Assembly (NCBI RefSeq): GCF_036898465.1
Contig: NZ_JARUMJ010000001.1
Span: 6,572,001 to 6,636,000 of the forward strand
Length of the DNA: 64,000 bases
From: Streptomyces sp. B21-105
GTDB taxonomy: Bacteria > Actinomycetota > Actinomycetes > Streptomycetales > Streptomycetaceae
Reading direction: 5' to 3'
The position numbers and the translations under genes were made by a program. The notes below the pieces were generated by a model. The model had not been told where the DNA came from. It searched no databases and saw only the letters and a program-made list of their open reading frames with translations. Positions 32,348 to 40,636 of the stretch are shown piece after piece; the stretch's first letter is position 1; each line of letters opens with the position of its first letter.

Positions 32348-34192
32348 TCAGCCGGCCAGCGGGAGCGCCGCCAGCTCGGCCACGACCAGGGTGAGCGGGA
32401 CGAAGAGCGCCAGCAGGGCGGCGGCGCGCAGGGCGGCGGCGCTGCGCAGGGTCTTGGTCGGGGCGCCGAGGCGCAGCAGGGCGGCGGTGGTGTCGGCGCG
32501 GGCCTGCCTCGCCTCCACGGCCGACGTCAGGAGCGTCGCGACGGTGCAGCCCGCCACGACCAGGGCGCCGAGTGTGGACAGCGGGCCGAAGGACGGGTCG
32601 GCCGGGTCGTACAGCGAGGCCATCGTGTACGCGCCCGAGGCCACCGCGCAGACCACCCCGAGCGGTCGGCCGATCCTGGACGCCTCCTGCATCAGTCCGC
32701 GGCCCGCGAGGAGTCGCAGGGCGCCGGGACGGGCCGACTGCAGCAGCCGGCCGCAGAGGTGGGTGAGACCTGGGCCGGCGAGGGCGAGGCCCACGACCGT
32801 GAGGGTCCAGCCGAGGAACACGGCGGCCGGGCCCTCGGGCAGACCGCCGGGCAGGGGGAACCCGCCGCCGTCGGCGGTCCGGCTCGCGTACCCCTCCACC
32901 GCCAGCCCGGTGGCGAGGAGCGCGGCGCCCCAAGGGAGGGCGGTGGGGTCGGGGGCCGGGGGGCTGTGCGGGGCGTGGAACAGGAGGGCGTCCGGGTCCG
33001 GGCTGTCCGGGTCCGGGTTGTGCGGGTCCCGGCCGTCCGGGTTCCCCGCGTGGCCGCCGTGCTCCGGCGCGCGGCCGTCGGTGGGCTGCGCGTCCGGGTC
33101 GTGTGCGGGGTGGGCGTCCGGGCTGTCGGGACGGGCGAGGCGTTCGGTCACGGTCCGGGCGGTCCGGCCGACGGCGGACGGGACGGTACGGCGGAGCGTG
33201 TCCCGGGCGCCGCCGCCGTCGGACTGCCGGGAGCCTCGGGGGTCTGCGGCCTCGGCGCCCGGGCCCTCGGCGCCCGGGCCGGAAACGGGCCGGTCGTCGT
33301 GGCCGCCGGGTTCGGCGCGGCCGTCGCGTGTCGGGTGCGCCGGGCCGTCTTCGGCCTGGCCGGTACGGTCCTCTGTGGTCGCCGTCCCGTGCGCGCGAGG
33401 GTCCGGATGGCCGTTCGTCGCCGTCGTTCGGGTGCCTTCGCGGCCCTGGGCCGGGGCGTCCTGGCCGTCCGCGGTCCGGGCGTCGGCGCGGGCCTTGCCC
33501 CCGAGGGACGGACGGGATGCGCGAGCGGGACGGGTCGAGCGGGACGCGGCTGCGCGAGCGGTGCCATATCTGCCGTACGCGCCGAACGTCTCCCCGAGGC
33601 CCTTGGCACCGGTTGTGCGGGGTGCGCCGAAGCGGCCGAGCGGTCTCGGGGTCGCCCCCGCCGCCCCCGTCGCCACGCGCGCGTCCCTCGGGCGCAGCAT
33701 CAGCGCCACCGCCACGGAGGAGGCCACGGGGACCAGGGCGAGAAGGGTCAGCGCGGCCGGCAGGGGCAGGGGCCGGCTCGCCGCGAGGAAGTCGCTCGCC
33801 GCCCCGTCGAACGGCATGCCCGTGAGGTCACCGCGGAGATGGAGGAAGACGAGCAGGGCCAGCATCGAGCCGAGCAGCGTCGACAGGGCCGTCGTCGTCG
33901 CCGAGACGACCATCAGGCGGGTCGGTCCCAGACCGATCGCCGCCAGGCCGGGGCGCGGGCGGGTCCCGGGGTCGGTGCGGGCGACCGCCCGGGCGAAGTA
34001 GACGGTCGCGGCCAGGGGCGCCACGCACCAGGCGAGGCGGAGCGCGGCGGACGCCGGCGCCTCGGGGTGGGTGAGAGCGTGGCCGAGGGTGCTCAGCAGG
34101 AGGAAGCCGGTGCCCGCCGAGGCCGCCGCCACCAGGAGGCGGCGGAGCTGGACGGCGGGGTGGGCACTGCGGGTCAGGCGGAGAGCGAGCAC
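32348..34192 (-). CDS. Membrane permease with a long disordered insert, partner of the ABC ATPase
   Basis: A 614-residue membrane protein from GTG 34192. The first 200 residues have about four membrane segments (LLVAAASAGTGFLLLSTLGHAL, LLGSMLALLVFLHL, LTLLALVPVASSVAVALML). Residues 210-390 are a hydrophilic, Asp/Pro/Arg/Gly-rich insert. The last 200 residues carry about five more segments and the end LALFVPLTLVVAELAALPL. The arrangement resembles FtsX-type permeases of Streptomyces but no motif fixes the substrate. It overlaps the ATPase gene by 19 bases. Confidence 0.75.
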   Translation of the reverse strand: MLALRLTRSAHPAVQLRRLLVAAASAGTGFLLLSTLGHALTHPEAPASAALRLAWCVAPLAATVYFARAVARTDPGTRPRPGLAAIGLGPTRLMVVSATTTALSTLLGSMLALLVFLHLRGDLTGMPFDGAASDFLAASRPLPLPAALTLLALVPVASSVAVALMLRPRDARVATGAAGATPRPLGRFGAPRTTGAKGLGETFGAYGRYGTARAAASRSTRPARASRPSLGGKARADARTADGQDAPAQGREGTRTTATNGHPDPRAHGTATTEDRTGQAEDGPAHPTRDGRAEPGGHDDRPVSGPGAEGPGAEAADPRGSRQSDGGGARDTLRRTVPSAVGRTARTVTERLARPDSPDAHPAHDPDAQPTDGRAPEHGGHAGNPDGRDPHNPDPDSPDPDALLFHAPHSPPAPDPTALPWGAALLATGLAVEGYASRTADGGGFPLPGGLPEGPAAVFLGWTLTVVGLALAGPGLTHLCGRLLQSARPGALRLLAGRGLMQEASRIGRPLGVVCAVASGAYTMASLYDPADPSFGPLSTLGALVVAGCTVATLLTSAVEARQARADTTAALLRLGAPTKTLRSAAALRAAALLALFVPLTLVVAELAALPLAG

Positions 34193-35091
34193 GCGGCTTC
34201 CCGGCCTTCCGGCTCCGTGACCGGCGGCAGATGGACGGTGTTCACCCGGCGCCCGTCCAGCAGGGGGACCGTGCGGTCGGCGAGGGCCGCGGTCTGCGGG
34301 TCGTGGGTGGCCAGCACCACGGTGATGCCGTGCGAGCGGGCCGCCGTGGTCAGGGTGCGCAGGACGTGGGCGCGGTCCGCCCGGTGGAGCGGCGCGGTGG
34401 GCTCGTCCGCGAAGAGGACCGAGGGGGCCGGGGCCAGGGCCCGGGTGATGCACACCCGCTGCCGCTCGGCCTGGGTGAGTTCGTGCGGGCGCAGCCGGCC
34501 GCGGTCGCCGATGTCCAGGCGCTCCAGCCATTCCAGCGCGGCGGCCTTGGCCCGCCGGCGGCTGGTCCCGCGCAGCATGAGGGGCAGGGCCGCGTTCTCC
34601 CAGACGTTCAGCTCGGGGACGAGGAGGGGGACCGGGTCGATCCAGCCGAAGCGGTCCCGGCGCAGCCGTTCGCGGGCCGAGGGGCCCATCGTGTGCACGG
34701 GGACGCTGTTGAACCACACCTCGCCGCTGCGGGCGGAGGCGAGGCCGGACAGGCAGCGCAGCAGCGTCGTCTTGCCGCTGCCGCGGGGCCCGCTGACGGC
34801 GAGGATCTCGCCCTCCCGCACGCCCATCGAGACCCCGGCCAGCCCGGGGGAGCCGTCGGGGTGCGTGAAGTGCAGGGAGCGTGCCCAGAGCACGTCGTTG
34901 TCCGGCGGGGCCTCCTGATTTCCGGAGCCGCGCAGCGGCGTAGTACGCTGCGTTTTTGCTTCGGCAGCGGTCAAGGCTTGGCCGTCACGAGACCCGTTGC
35001 GGTCGAGTGAGAAGCCCCCTCGGTCACGTGGGGGAGGAGTCACGGGCGTACACCTCGGTTCAGATCCGTAAGTTCCTTGCCAATCCCCCAT
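34174..35091 (-). CDS. ABC transporter ATPase with a degenerate signature motif
   Basis: An ABC ATPase of up to 305 residues. Walker A GPRGSGKTT, Walker B VLFADEPTAPL and the His switch ATHDPQTA are present. The signature, normally LSGGQ, reads LTQAE, and DEPTAPL replaces the common DEPTGAL, so ATP hydrolysis may be altered. The order of motifs otherwise fits LolD/MacB-type exporters. The start is uncertain: 35091 gives a long N-terminal extension without a good ribosome site, and the real start may lie further in. It is translationally linked to the permease gene. Confidence 0.8.
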   Translation of the reverse strand: MGDWQGTYGSEPRCTPVTPPPRDRGGFSLDRNGSRDGQALTAAEAKTQRTTPLRGSGNQEAPPDNDVLWARSLHFTHPDGSPGLAGVSMGVREGEILAVSGPRGSGKTTLLRCLSGLASARSGEVWFNSVPVHTMGPSARERLRRDRFGWIDPVPLLVPELNVWENAALPLMLRGTSRRRAKAAALEWLERLDIGDRGRLRPHELTQAERQRVCITRALAPAPSVLFADEPTAPLHRADRAHVLRTLTTAARSHGITVVLATHDPQTAALADRTVPLLDGRRVNTVHLPPVTEPEGREAACSLSA

Positions 35092-35302
35092 CCTGGGGAA
35101 CGAACGGGAAACGAAGGCAGGGCCGGTCGGTCACGAGCACGCTAAGGATGTCGCGGCGGGCATCCACACAGCACACGGCCCCGGACCGCCGTTTCTCACT
35201 CGAACGGCGGACACCGGGGCCGGTGTTGATCAGCTGATCAGGCTGACGTGACGGGGTATCACGGACGTCACGGGTTCACGGACGTCACGGACATCTTGGA
35301 CG
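35092..35302 (-). terminator. Gap with strong hairpin terminator for the aminotransferase gene
   Basis: At 35176-35222, outer arms CGGCCCCGG/CCGGGGCCG and inner arms CCGCCGTT/AACGGCGG make one long hairpin with a 9-base loop, about 80 bases after the aminotransferase stop (minus strand). TGATCAGCTGATCA at 35227-35240 is a second short palindrome. No gene is visible in the gap. Confidence 0.75.
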
Positions 35303-36667
35303 TCACAACTTCGTCCACGCCTCCGTCAGTGTGGCGCGCAGGATCTGCTCGATCTCGTCGAACGTCTCCTGGTCGGAGATCAGCGGCGGGGCGAGCTGGA
35401 CGACCGGGTCGCCGCGGTCGTCCGCACGGCAGTACAGGCCGTTCTCGAACAGGGCCTTCGAGAGGAAGCCGTAGAGGACGCGCTCGGTCTCCTCCTCGTT
35501 GAACGATTCCTTCGTGGCCTTGTCCTTCACGAGCTCGATGCCGTAGAAGAAGCCGTTGCCGCGGACGTCGCCGACGATCGGCAGGTCGTGCAGCTTCTGC
35601 AGCGTGGACAGGAACGCGCCCTCGTTGTCGAGGACGTGCTGGTTCAGGCCCTCGCGCTCGAACAGGTCCAGGTTGGCGAGGCCCACCGCGGCCGAGACCG
35701 GGTGGCCGCCGAAGGTGTAGCCGTGCAGGAAGGTGTTGTCGCCCTGGTAGAACGGCTCGGCCAGCCGGTCGCTGACGATGCAGGCGCCGATCGGGGAGTA
35801 GCCGGACGTCATGCCCTTGGCGCAAGTGATCATGTCCGGGACGTAGCCGAACTTGTCGCAGGCGAACATCGTGCCGAGGCGGCCGAAGGCGCAGATGACC
35901 TCGTCCGAGACGAGCAGCACGTCGTACTGGTCGCAGATCTCGCGCACCCGCCGGAAGTAGCCGGGCGGCGGCGGGAAGCAGCCGCCGGCGTTCTGGACCG
36001 GCTCGAGGAAGACCGCGGCGACCGTGTCCGGGCCCTCGAAGAGGATCTGCTGCTCGATCTGGTCGGCGGCCCAGCGCCCGAACGCCTCCGGGTCGTCGCC
36101 GTGGATCGGGGCGCGGTAGATGTTGGTGTTCGGCACCTTGTGCGCGCCCGGGACGAGCGGCTCGAAGGGGGCCTTGAGGGCCGGCAGGCCGGTGATGGAC
36201 AGAGCGCCCTGCGGGGTGCCGTGGTAGGCGACCGCGCGCGAGATGACCTTGTACTTGGTCGGCTTGCCGGTCAGCTTGAAGTACTGCTTGGCGAGCTTCC
36301 AGGCGGTCTCCACGGCCTCGCCGCCGCCGGTGGTGAAGAAGACCTTGTTGAGGTCGCCCGGCGCGTGGCCGGCCAGACGCTCCGCGAGTTCCACGGCCTT
36401 CGGGTGGGCGTAGGACCACACCGGGAAGAACGCCAGCTCCTGGGCCTGCTTGAAGGCCGCCTCGGCGAGTTCCACGCGCCCGTGGCCCGCCTGCACCACG
36501 AACAGGCCGGCGAGGCCGTCGAGGTAGCGCTTGCCCTTGTCGTCGTAGATGTAGGTGCCCTCGCCCCGGACGATCGTCGGGACCGGCGAGTTCTCGTACG
36601 AGGACATGCGGGTGAAGTGCATCCACAGGTGGTCGTACGCGGTGCGGCTGAGGTCCTTGGTGCTCAC
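35303..36667 (-). CDS. Class III aminotransferase (putrescine/diamine type)
   Basis: A 454-residue PLP enzyme. The N-terminal VPTIVRGEGTYIYDDKGKRYLDG, FFTTGGGEAVETAWKLA, VLLVSDEVICAFGR and the PLP lysine in ITCAKGMTSGYSP are complete. The sequence is close to SpuC/PatA-like amine:pyruvate aminotransferases and to the S. coelicolor protein in the polyamine locus, from memory. It would convert putrescine to 4-aminobutyraldehyde. It follows the Lrp gene on the same strand after 19 bases, and the dehydrogenase that would take its product is divergent at 37405. Confidence 0.88.
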   Translation of the reverse strand: MSTKDLSRTAYDHLWMHFTRMSSYENSPVPTIVRGEGTYIYDDKGKRYLDGLAGLFVVQAGHGRVELAEAAFKQAQELAFFPVWSYAHPKAVELAERLAGHAPGDLNKVFFTTGGGEAVETAWKLAKQYFKLTGKPTKYKVISRAVAYHGTPQGALSITGLPALKAPFEPLVPGAHKVPNTNIYRAPIHGDDPEAFGRWAADQIEQQILFEGPDTVAAVFLEPVQNAGGCFPPPPGYFRRVREICDQYDVLLVSDEVICAFGRLGTMFACDKFGYVPDMITCAKGMTSGYSPIGACIVSDRLAEPFYQGDNTFLHGYTFGGHPVSAAVGLANLDLFEREGLNQHVLDNEGAFLSTLQKLHDLPIVGDVRGNGFFYGIELVKDKATKESFNEEETERVLYGFLSKALFENGLYCRADDRGDPVVQLAPPLISDQETFDEIEQILRATLTEAWTKL

Positions 36668-36686
36668 GGTTATCGGGTCCTCACGG

Positions 36687-37193
36687 TTATCGGGTTCCCC
36701 ACATGTAGGTCTGCTTCTTCAGCTTCAGATAGACGAAGCTCTCGGTGGAGCGCACGCCGGGCAGGGCCCGGATGCGTTTGTTGATGACGTCCAGCAGGTG
36801 GTCGTCGTCCTCGCAGACGATCTCGGCGAGGACGTCGAACGAGCCCGCGGTCATCACCACGTACTCGACCTCGGACATGTCGGTGAGCGCTTCCGCGACG
36901 GACTCCACGTCGCCCTCGACGTTGATCCCGACCATCGCCTGCCGCCGGAAGCCCACGGTGAGCGGGTCGGTGACGGCGACGATCTGCATCACGCCCTGGT
37001 CGAGCAGCTTCTGGACGCGCTGGCGCACGGCCGCCTCCGACAGGCCGACGGCCTTGCCGATCGCGGCGTACGGCCGGCGGCCGTCCTCCTGGAGCTGCTC
37101 GATGATGGCGAGGCTGACGGCATCCGGGTGAGGGGTGCTGCTGCCGCTCCTGGACTCGCGGGAGTCCCTGTGCTCTGCGCTTCGACTGGCCAC
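36687..37193 (-). CDS. Lrp/AsnC family transcriptional regulator
   Basis: A 168-residue regulator from GTG 37193 (a few other starts are possible). The N-terminal HTH (LAIIEQLQEDGRRPYAAIGKAVGLSEAAVRQRVQKLL) and the C-terminal RAM domain (QAMVGINVEGDVESVAEAL and EYVVMTAGSFDVLAEIVCED) are complete. It probably senses an amino acid or amine and controls both the aminotransferase gene behind it and the divergent dehydrogenase. A perfect 15-base palindrome lies 76 bases upstream. The direct repeat CACGGTTATCGGGT flanks its stop codon (36666-36697). Confidence 0.9.
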   Translation of the reverse strand: MASRSAEHRDSRESRSGSSTPHPDAVSLAIIEQLQEDGRRPYAAIGKAVGLSEAAVRQRVQKLLDQGVMQIVAVTDPLTVGFRRQAMVGINVEGDVESVAEALTDMSEVEYVVMTAGSFDVLAEIVCEDDDHLLDVINKRIRALPGVRSTESFVYLKLKKQTYMWGTR

Positions 37194-37268
37194 GACGTCA
37201 CTGTGCACGACAGCTCGACAGTTCCGCAAGGTTGAGGCGATGAAATTCGTTGTTTACATGAGTGAGAT

Positions 37269-37283
37269 CTGCGGATTCCGCAG
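37269..37283. promoter_or_regulatory. 15-base perfect palindrome, candidate Lrp operator
   Basis: CTGCGGATTCCGCAG is a perfect palindrome around a central T. It lies between the divergent Lrp/AsnC and aldehyde dehydrogenase genes, where an Lrp-type regulator would be expected to bind. Confidence 0.55.
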
Positions 37284-37341
37284 CCATGGCTCGATCGGGG
37301 GTGTTGAAAACGTGGGCGGGCGGATTAGGGTGGGTGTCTCA

Positions 37342-37368
37342 GTACATGGACACTGCGTACATGGACAC
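37342..37368 (+). promoter_or_regulatory. Direct repeat upstream of the aldehyde dehydrogenase gene
   Basis: GTACATGGACAC occurs at 37342-37353 and 37357-37368, a 15-base period, 37 bases before the GTG start. It could be a regulator binding pair or part of the promoter. The leader ends with CAGGAGGCCC, a strong ribosome site. Confidence 0.5.
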
Positions 37369-37404
37369 CCCCTAGTAGTCAGAAACCGATCAGGAGGCCC
37401 GGCA

Positions 37405-38853
37405 GTGAGCACCGAGCTGCGTCCGATGCGCAAACTACGGAATTACATCGCCGGTGAGTTCCGGGACGCCGCCGACGGACGGACCACCGACGTGGTCAAC
37501 CCGGCGACGGGCGAGGCGTACGCGACCGCGCCGCTGTCCGGCCGGGCGGACGTCGACGCCGCGATGGCAGCCGCCGCCGAGGCGTTCCCGGGCTGGCGCG
37601 ACACGACACCCGCCGAGCGTCAGAAGGCCCTGCTGAAGATCGCGGACGCCTTCGAGGAGCGCGCCGAGGAGCTCATCGCGGCCGAGGTGGAGAACACGGG
37701 CAAGCCCGTCGGGCTGACCCGCTCCGAGGAGATCCCGCCCATGGTCGACCAGATCCGCTTCTTCGCGGGCGCGGCCCGGATGCTGGAGGGGCGCTCGGCC
37801 GGCGAGTACATGGAGGGTCTGACCTCGATCGTCCGCCGCGAGCCGGTCGGCGTCTGCGCGCAGGTAGCGCCGTGGAACTACCCGATGATGATGGCCGTGT
37901 GGAAGTTCGCGCCGGCGATCGCGGCGGGCAACACGGTCGTCCTCAAGCCCTCGGACACCACCCCGGCGTCCACCGTCCTGATCGCCGACATCGTCGGCTC
38001 GATCCTGCCCAAGGGCGTCTTCAACGTCGTCACCGGCGACCGGGACACCGGCCGGCTGATGGTGGAGCACCCCACCCCTGCGATGGCCTCCATCACCGGC
38101 TCGGTGCGCGCGGGCATGTCGGTCGCCGAGTCGGCGTCCAGGGACCTCAAGCGCGTCCACCTGGAACTGGGCGGCAAGGCGCCGGTCGTGGTCTTCGAGG
38201 ACACCGACATCGCCAAGGCCGTCGAGGACATCTCCGTGGCGGGCTACTTCAACGCCGGCCAGGACTGCACGGCCGCCACGCGCGTCCTCGTCCAGGAGTC
38301 CATCCACGACGAGTTCGTGGCCGCCCTCGCGAAGGCGGCGTCCGAGACGAAGACCGGGCAGCCGGACGACGAGGACGTGCTGTACGGCCCGCTGAACAAC
38401 CCCAACCAGCTGAAGCAGGTGTCCGGCTTCATCGAGCGGCTGCCCGCGCACGCCAAGGTCGAGGCGGGCGGCAAGCAGGTCGGCGACAAGGGCTACTTCT
38501 ACGCCGCGACCGTGGTGTCCGGGCTGAAGCAGGACGACGAGATCATCCAGAACGAGGTCTTCGGACCGGTCATCACCGTCCAGTCCTTCACCGACGAGGA
38601 GCAGGCGGTGGAGTGGGCCAACGGCGTCGACTACGCCCTCGCCTCCTCGGTGTGGACCAAGGACCACGGCCGCGCCATGCGGATGTCCAAGAAGCTCGAC
38701 TTCGGCTGCGTGTGGATCAACACCCACATCCCGCTGGTCGCCGAGATGCCGCACGGCGGCTTCAAGAAGTCCGGCTACGGCAAGGACCTTTCGGGCTACG
38801 GCTTCGACGACTACACCCGCATCAAGCACGTCATGACGTCCCTGGACGCGTAG
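37405..38853 (+). CDS. 4-aminobutyraldehyde dehydrogenase-like aldehyde dehydrogenase
   Basis: A 482-residue NAD(P)-dependent aldehyde dehydrogenase from GTG 37405 after AGGAGG. The catalytic set is complete: PWNYPM (Asn), SITGSVRAG, LELGGKAP (Glu) and the nucleophile in AGQDCTAATR. It resembles PatD/PuuC-type enzymes that oxidise 4-aminobutyraldehyde to GABA. Its divergent partners are an Lrp regulator and a putrescine-type aminotransferase, which supports that role. A second, similar enzyme is at 47704-49218. Confidence 0.9.
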   Translation: MSTELRPMRKLRNYIAGEFRDAADGRTTDVVNPATGEAYATAPLSGRADVDAAMAAAAEAFPGWRDTTPAERQKALLKIADAFEERAEELIAAEVENTGKPVGLTRSEEIPPMVDQIRFFAGAARMLEGRSAGEYMEGLTSIVRREPVGVCAQVAPWNYPMMMAVWKFAPAIAAGNTVVLKPSDTTPASTVLIADIVGSILPKGVFNVVTGDRDTGRLMVEHPTPAMASITGSVRAGMSVAESASRDLKRVHLELGGKAPVVVFEDTDIAKAVEDISVAGYFNAGQDCTAATRVLVQESIHDEFVAALAKAASETKTGQPDDEDVLYGPLNNPNQLKQVSGFIERLPAHAKVEAGGKQVGDKGYFYAATVVSGLKQDDEIIQNEVFGPVITVQSFTDEEQAVEWANGVDYALASSVWTKDHGRAMRMSKKLDFGCVWINTHIPLVAEMPHGGFKKSGYGKDLSGYGFDDYTRIKHVMTSLDA

Positions 38854-39120
38854 CGCTCCGCGGGCCGGCCGGGATCTCGCGGGCGGCCGTTCGTGGTGGG
38901 GGTGCGGGTGAGTCGTCGTGCTGGTCGCGCGATTCCCCGCGCCCCTTGGGGAGTTCGGCCCTCGGTTGCTTGAACCGGGGGCCGTCTGCTGTGCCCCTGA
39001 CGGGGCGATGGTGGTCGGCAGGGCGTCGGTTTTCGGCTTTGCCATCTCTTTACAACCTGGGTGCGGGCTGTCTCGTCTCTTCGTCCGATCCGTCAACGGA
39101 CCGATGAAAGAGAGCGATCC
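38854..39120. other. Intergenic region with a common Streptomyces repeat motif
   Basis: No gene is seen in 267 bases. TCGCGCGATTCCCCGCGCCC (38927-38946) followed by CTTGGGG matches a short motif that occurs in many Streptomyces intergenic regions. GAAAGAGAGCGATCC just before 39121 can act as ribosome site for the next gene. Confidence 0.55.
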
Positions 39121-39489
39121 ATGCGACTCATGTCCCGAACCGGCCTGGCCGGCCTGGCAGTTGTGGGCGCCGCCCTGCTGGCGGGTGCAACGCCCGCACT
39201 CGCCGACTCGGGGACGCCGGCCCCGGCGCCCACCACCCCCGGGCGGGCCGCCACCCCGGCCCCCTCCGACGCCTCCGCCATGCCGACCACCGCTCCCGCC
39301 GAGTCCGGCAGGACGCCGACGGCCGTGCCGAGCCAGGTCGGCGTGGTGCCCAGGGGAGGCGCCGGGACCGGTGTCGCCGAGCCCTCGTCCGAGGGCCACG
39401 GCGCACTGATCGGCGGCGCGGTCGCGGCGTCCGCGGCGGCCGGCGTGGTCTTCCACGTCGTACGCCGCCGGAGGGCGTCCGGCGCATGA
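39121..39489 (+). CDS. Small secreted protein with C-terminal membrane anchor, next to a sortase
   Basis: A 122-residue protein. The signal peptide (LMSRTGLAGLAVVGAALLAG) ends near ALA. A Pro/Thr/Ala-rich stretch is followed by a C-terminal hydrophobic segment (GALIGGAVAASAAAGVVFHVV) and the tail RRRRASGA. The end looks like a sorting tail but lacks a clear LPxTG-type motif. It overlaps the class F sortase gene by four bases, so the two should be made together; it may be the sortase's partner or substrate. Confidence 0.75.
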   Translation: MRLMSRTGLAGLAVVGAALLAGATPALADSGTPAPAPTTPGRAATPAPSDASAMPTTAPAESGRTPTAVPSQVGVVPRGGAGTGVAEPSSEGHGALIGGAVAASAAAGVVFHVVRRRRASGA

Positions 39490-40142
39490 GCCCGCTCTCC
39501 GGGCGCGCCTCGGCACCGACGGCGCTGACGGCACTGACGGCCGTTGCGATGCTGCTGCTCACGGGTTGCGGCGGGGGTTCGACGGCCGCGCACGCGCCGG
39601 GCGCCTCGACGGCCGTCGCGGGCCCCGCCGCGAGCCCAGCCTCCTCGGCTCCCTCCGTGTCCGCCGGGCGGGCGGCGCGTCCGCTCGCCCGGTCGGCGCC
39701 GGTCGGGCTGCGAATCGCGGCCATCGGGGTCGACACCCCGGTCATGCGGCTGGGGCTGGCCGCCGACGGCAGCGTCCAGGTGCCTCCGGTCGAGAAGCAC
39801 GACCGGGCGGGGTGGTACGAGCACTCGCCGACGCCGGGGCAGACCGGGCCGTCGGTGATCCTCGGTCACGTCACGGTCGGCCGCTACGGCGACGGTGTTT
39901 TCCGCCGCCTGGGCCGGCTGCGTGCCGGCGACCGGATCGCGGCGCGTCTGGAGAACGGCACGACGGCCGAGTTCGCCGTCACCGGCGTGCGCACCGTCGA
40001 CAAGGCACGCTTTCCGACGGAGGACGTCTACGGGAACGTGGACCGCCCCGAACTGCGTCTCATCACGTGCGGCGGCCCGCGCAGCGGCGACGGATACCGT
40101 GACAACGTGATCGTCTTCGCCGTCCTGAGCGGCGCACGTTGA
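39486..40142 (+). CDS. Class F sortase
   Basis: A 218-residue lipoprotein-like sortase. An N-terminal lipobox (LLTGC) is followed by an Ala/Ser/Pro linker and a sortase fold with the catalytic His in LGHVTVG, Cys in LITCGG and Arg in YRDNVIVF. This order and spacing are those of actinobacterial class F sortases, whose substrates are mostly unknown. The ATG overlaps the stop of the secreted-protein gene (ATGA), and its own stop overlaps a TTG start, so the genes form one operon with a sigma factor. Confidence 0.9.
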   Translation: MSPLSGRASAPTALTALTAVAMLLLTGCGGGSTAAHAPGASTAVAGPAASPASSAPSVSAGRAARPLARSAPVGLRIAAIGVDTPVMRLGLAADGSVQVPPVEKHDRAGWYEHSPTPGQTGPSVILGHVTVGRYGDGVFRRLGRLRAGDRIAARLENGTTAEFAVTGVRTVDKARFPTEDVYGNVDRPELRLITCGGPRSGDGYRDNVIVFAVLSGAR

Positions 40143-40636
40143 AACGGTCACGCGCGCGCGAGAGGGCGGCGTCCGAACTGTTCGCCGCCCTCTATCCACG
40201 CCTGGCCGGCTGGTGCCGCCGTCTTGTCGACGACGACGAGACGGCGCACGAGATCGCGTCGGAGGCGTTCACCCGGCTGTGGGCCCGCTGGACGTCGGTG
40301 GCGGAACCCCAGGGCTTCCTCTTCGTCACCGCCGCCAACCTCGTCCGCGACCACTGGCGCAGGCTCGAGCGGGAACGCCGGGCCGTGCGCCGCGCCACCG
40401 TCGAGGCCGCGATCGCCCCGCCCGCCGAACCGGCCGACCCCTCGGTGCGGATGCTCGTGCAGTCCCTGCCCGACCGGCTGCGCGTCCCGATCCTGCTGCA
40501 CTACTACGCTGACATGCCGATCCGGGAGGTGTCCGCGCTGACCGGGCGCAAGGAAGGGACCGTCAAGGCCGATCTGCACGCGGCCCGTGAACTGCTCCGC
40601 GCCCACCTGAGGAGAAGCCTTGATCACGCCCGTTGA
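40139..40636 (+). CDS. ECF/SigE-family RNA polymerase sigma factor
   Basis: A 165-residue ECF sigma factor from TTG 40139, overlapping the sortase stop (TTGA). Region 2 (ELFAALYPRLAGWCRRLV, SEAFTRLWARWTSVAEP, FLFVTAANLVRDHWRRL) and region 4 (LPDRLRVPILLHYYADMPIREVSALTGRKEGTVKADLHAARELL) are both present. It probably controls its own operon or envelope genes. No zinc-finger anti-sigma gene follows; the next gene encodes a single-span membrane protein that might serve this role. Confidence 0.9.
   Translation: MKRSRARERAASELFAALYPRLAGWCRRLVDDDETAHEIASEAFTRLWARWTSVAEPQGFLFVTAANLVRDHWRRLERERRAVRRATVEAAIAPPAEPADPSVRMLVQSLPDRLRVPILLHYYADMPIREVSALTGRKEGTVKADLHAARELLRAHLRRSLDHAR

Noticed and set aside
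31865..34918. A 1017-codon open frame on the plus strand opposite the ABC pair
   Set aside because: High G+C makes long antisense frames common. The opposite strand encodes membrane segments and ABC motifs with clear starts; this frame has none.
36666..36697. Direct repeat CACGGTTATCGGGT at the gap between the Lrp and aminotransferase genes considered as operator
   Set aside because: It overlaps the aminotransferase start and the end of the Lrp coding region, the genes are on the same transcript, and two close copies can arise by local duplication.
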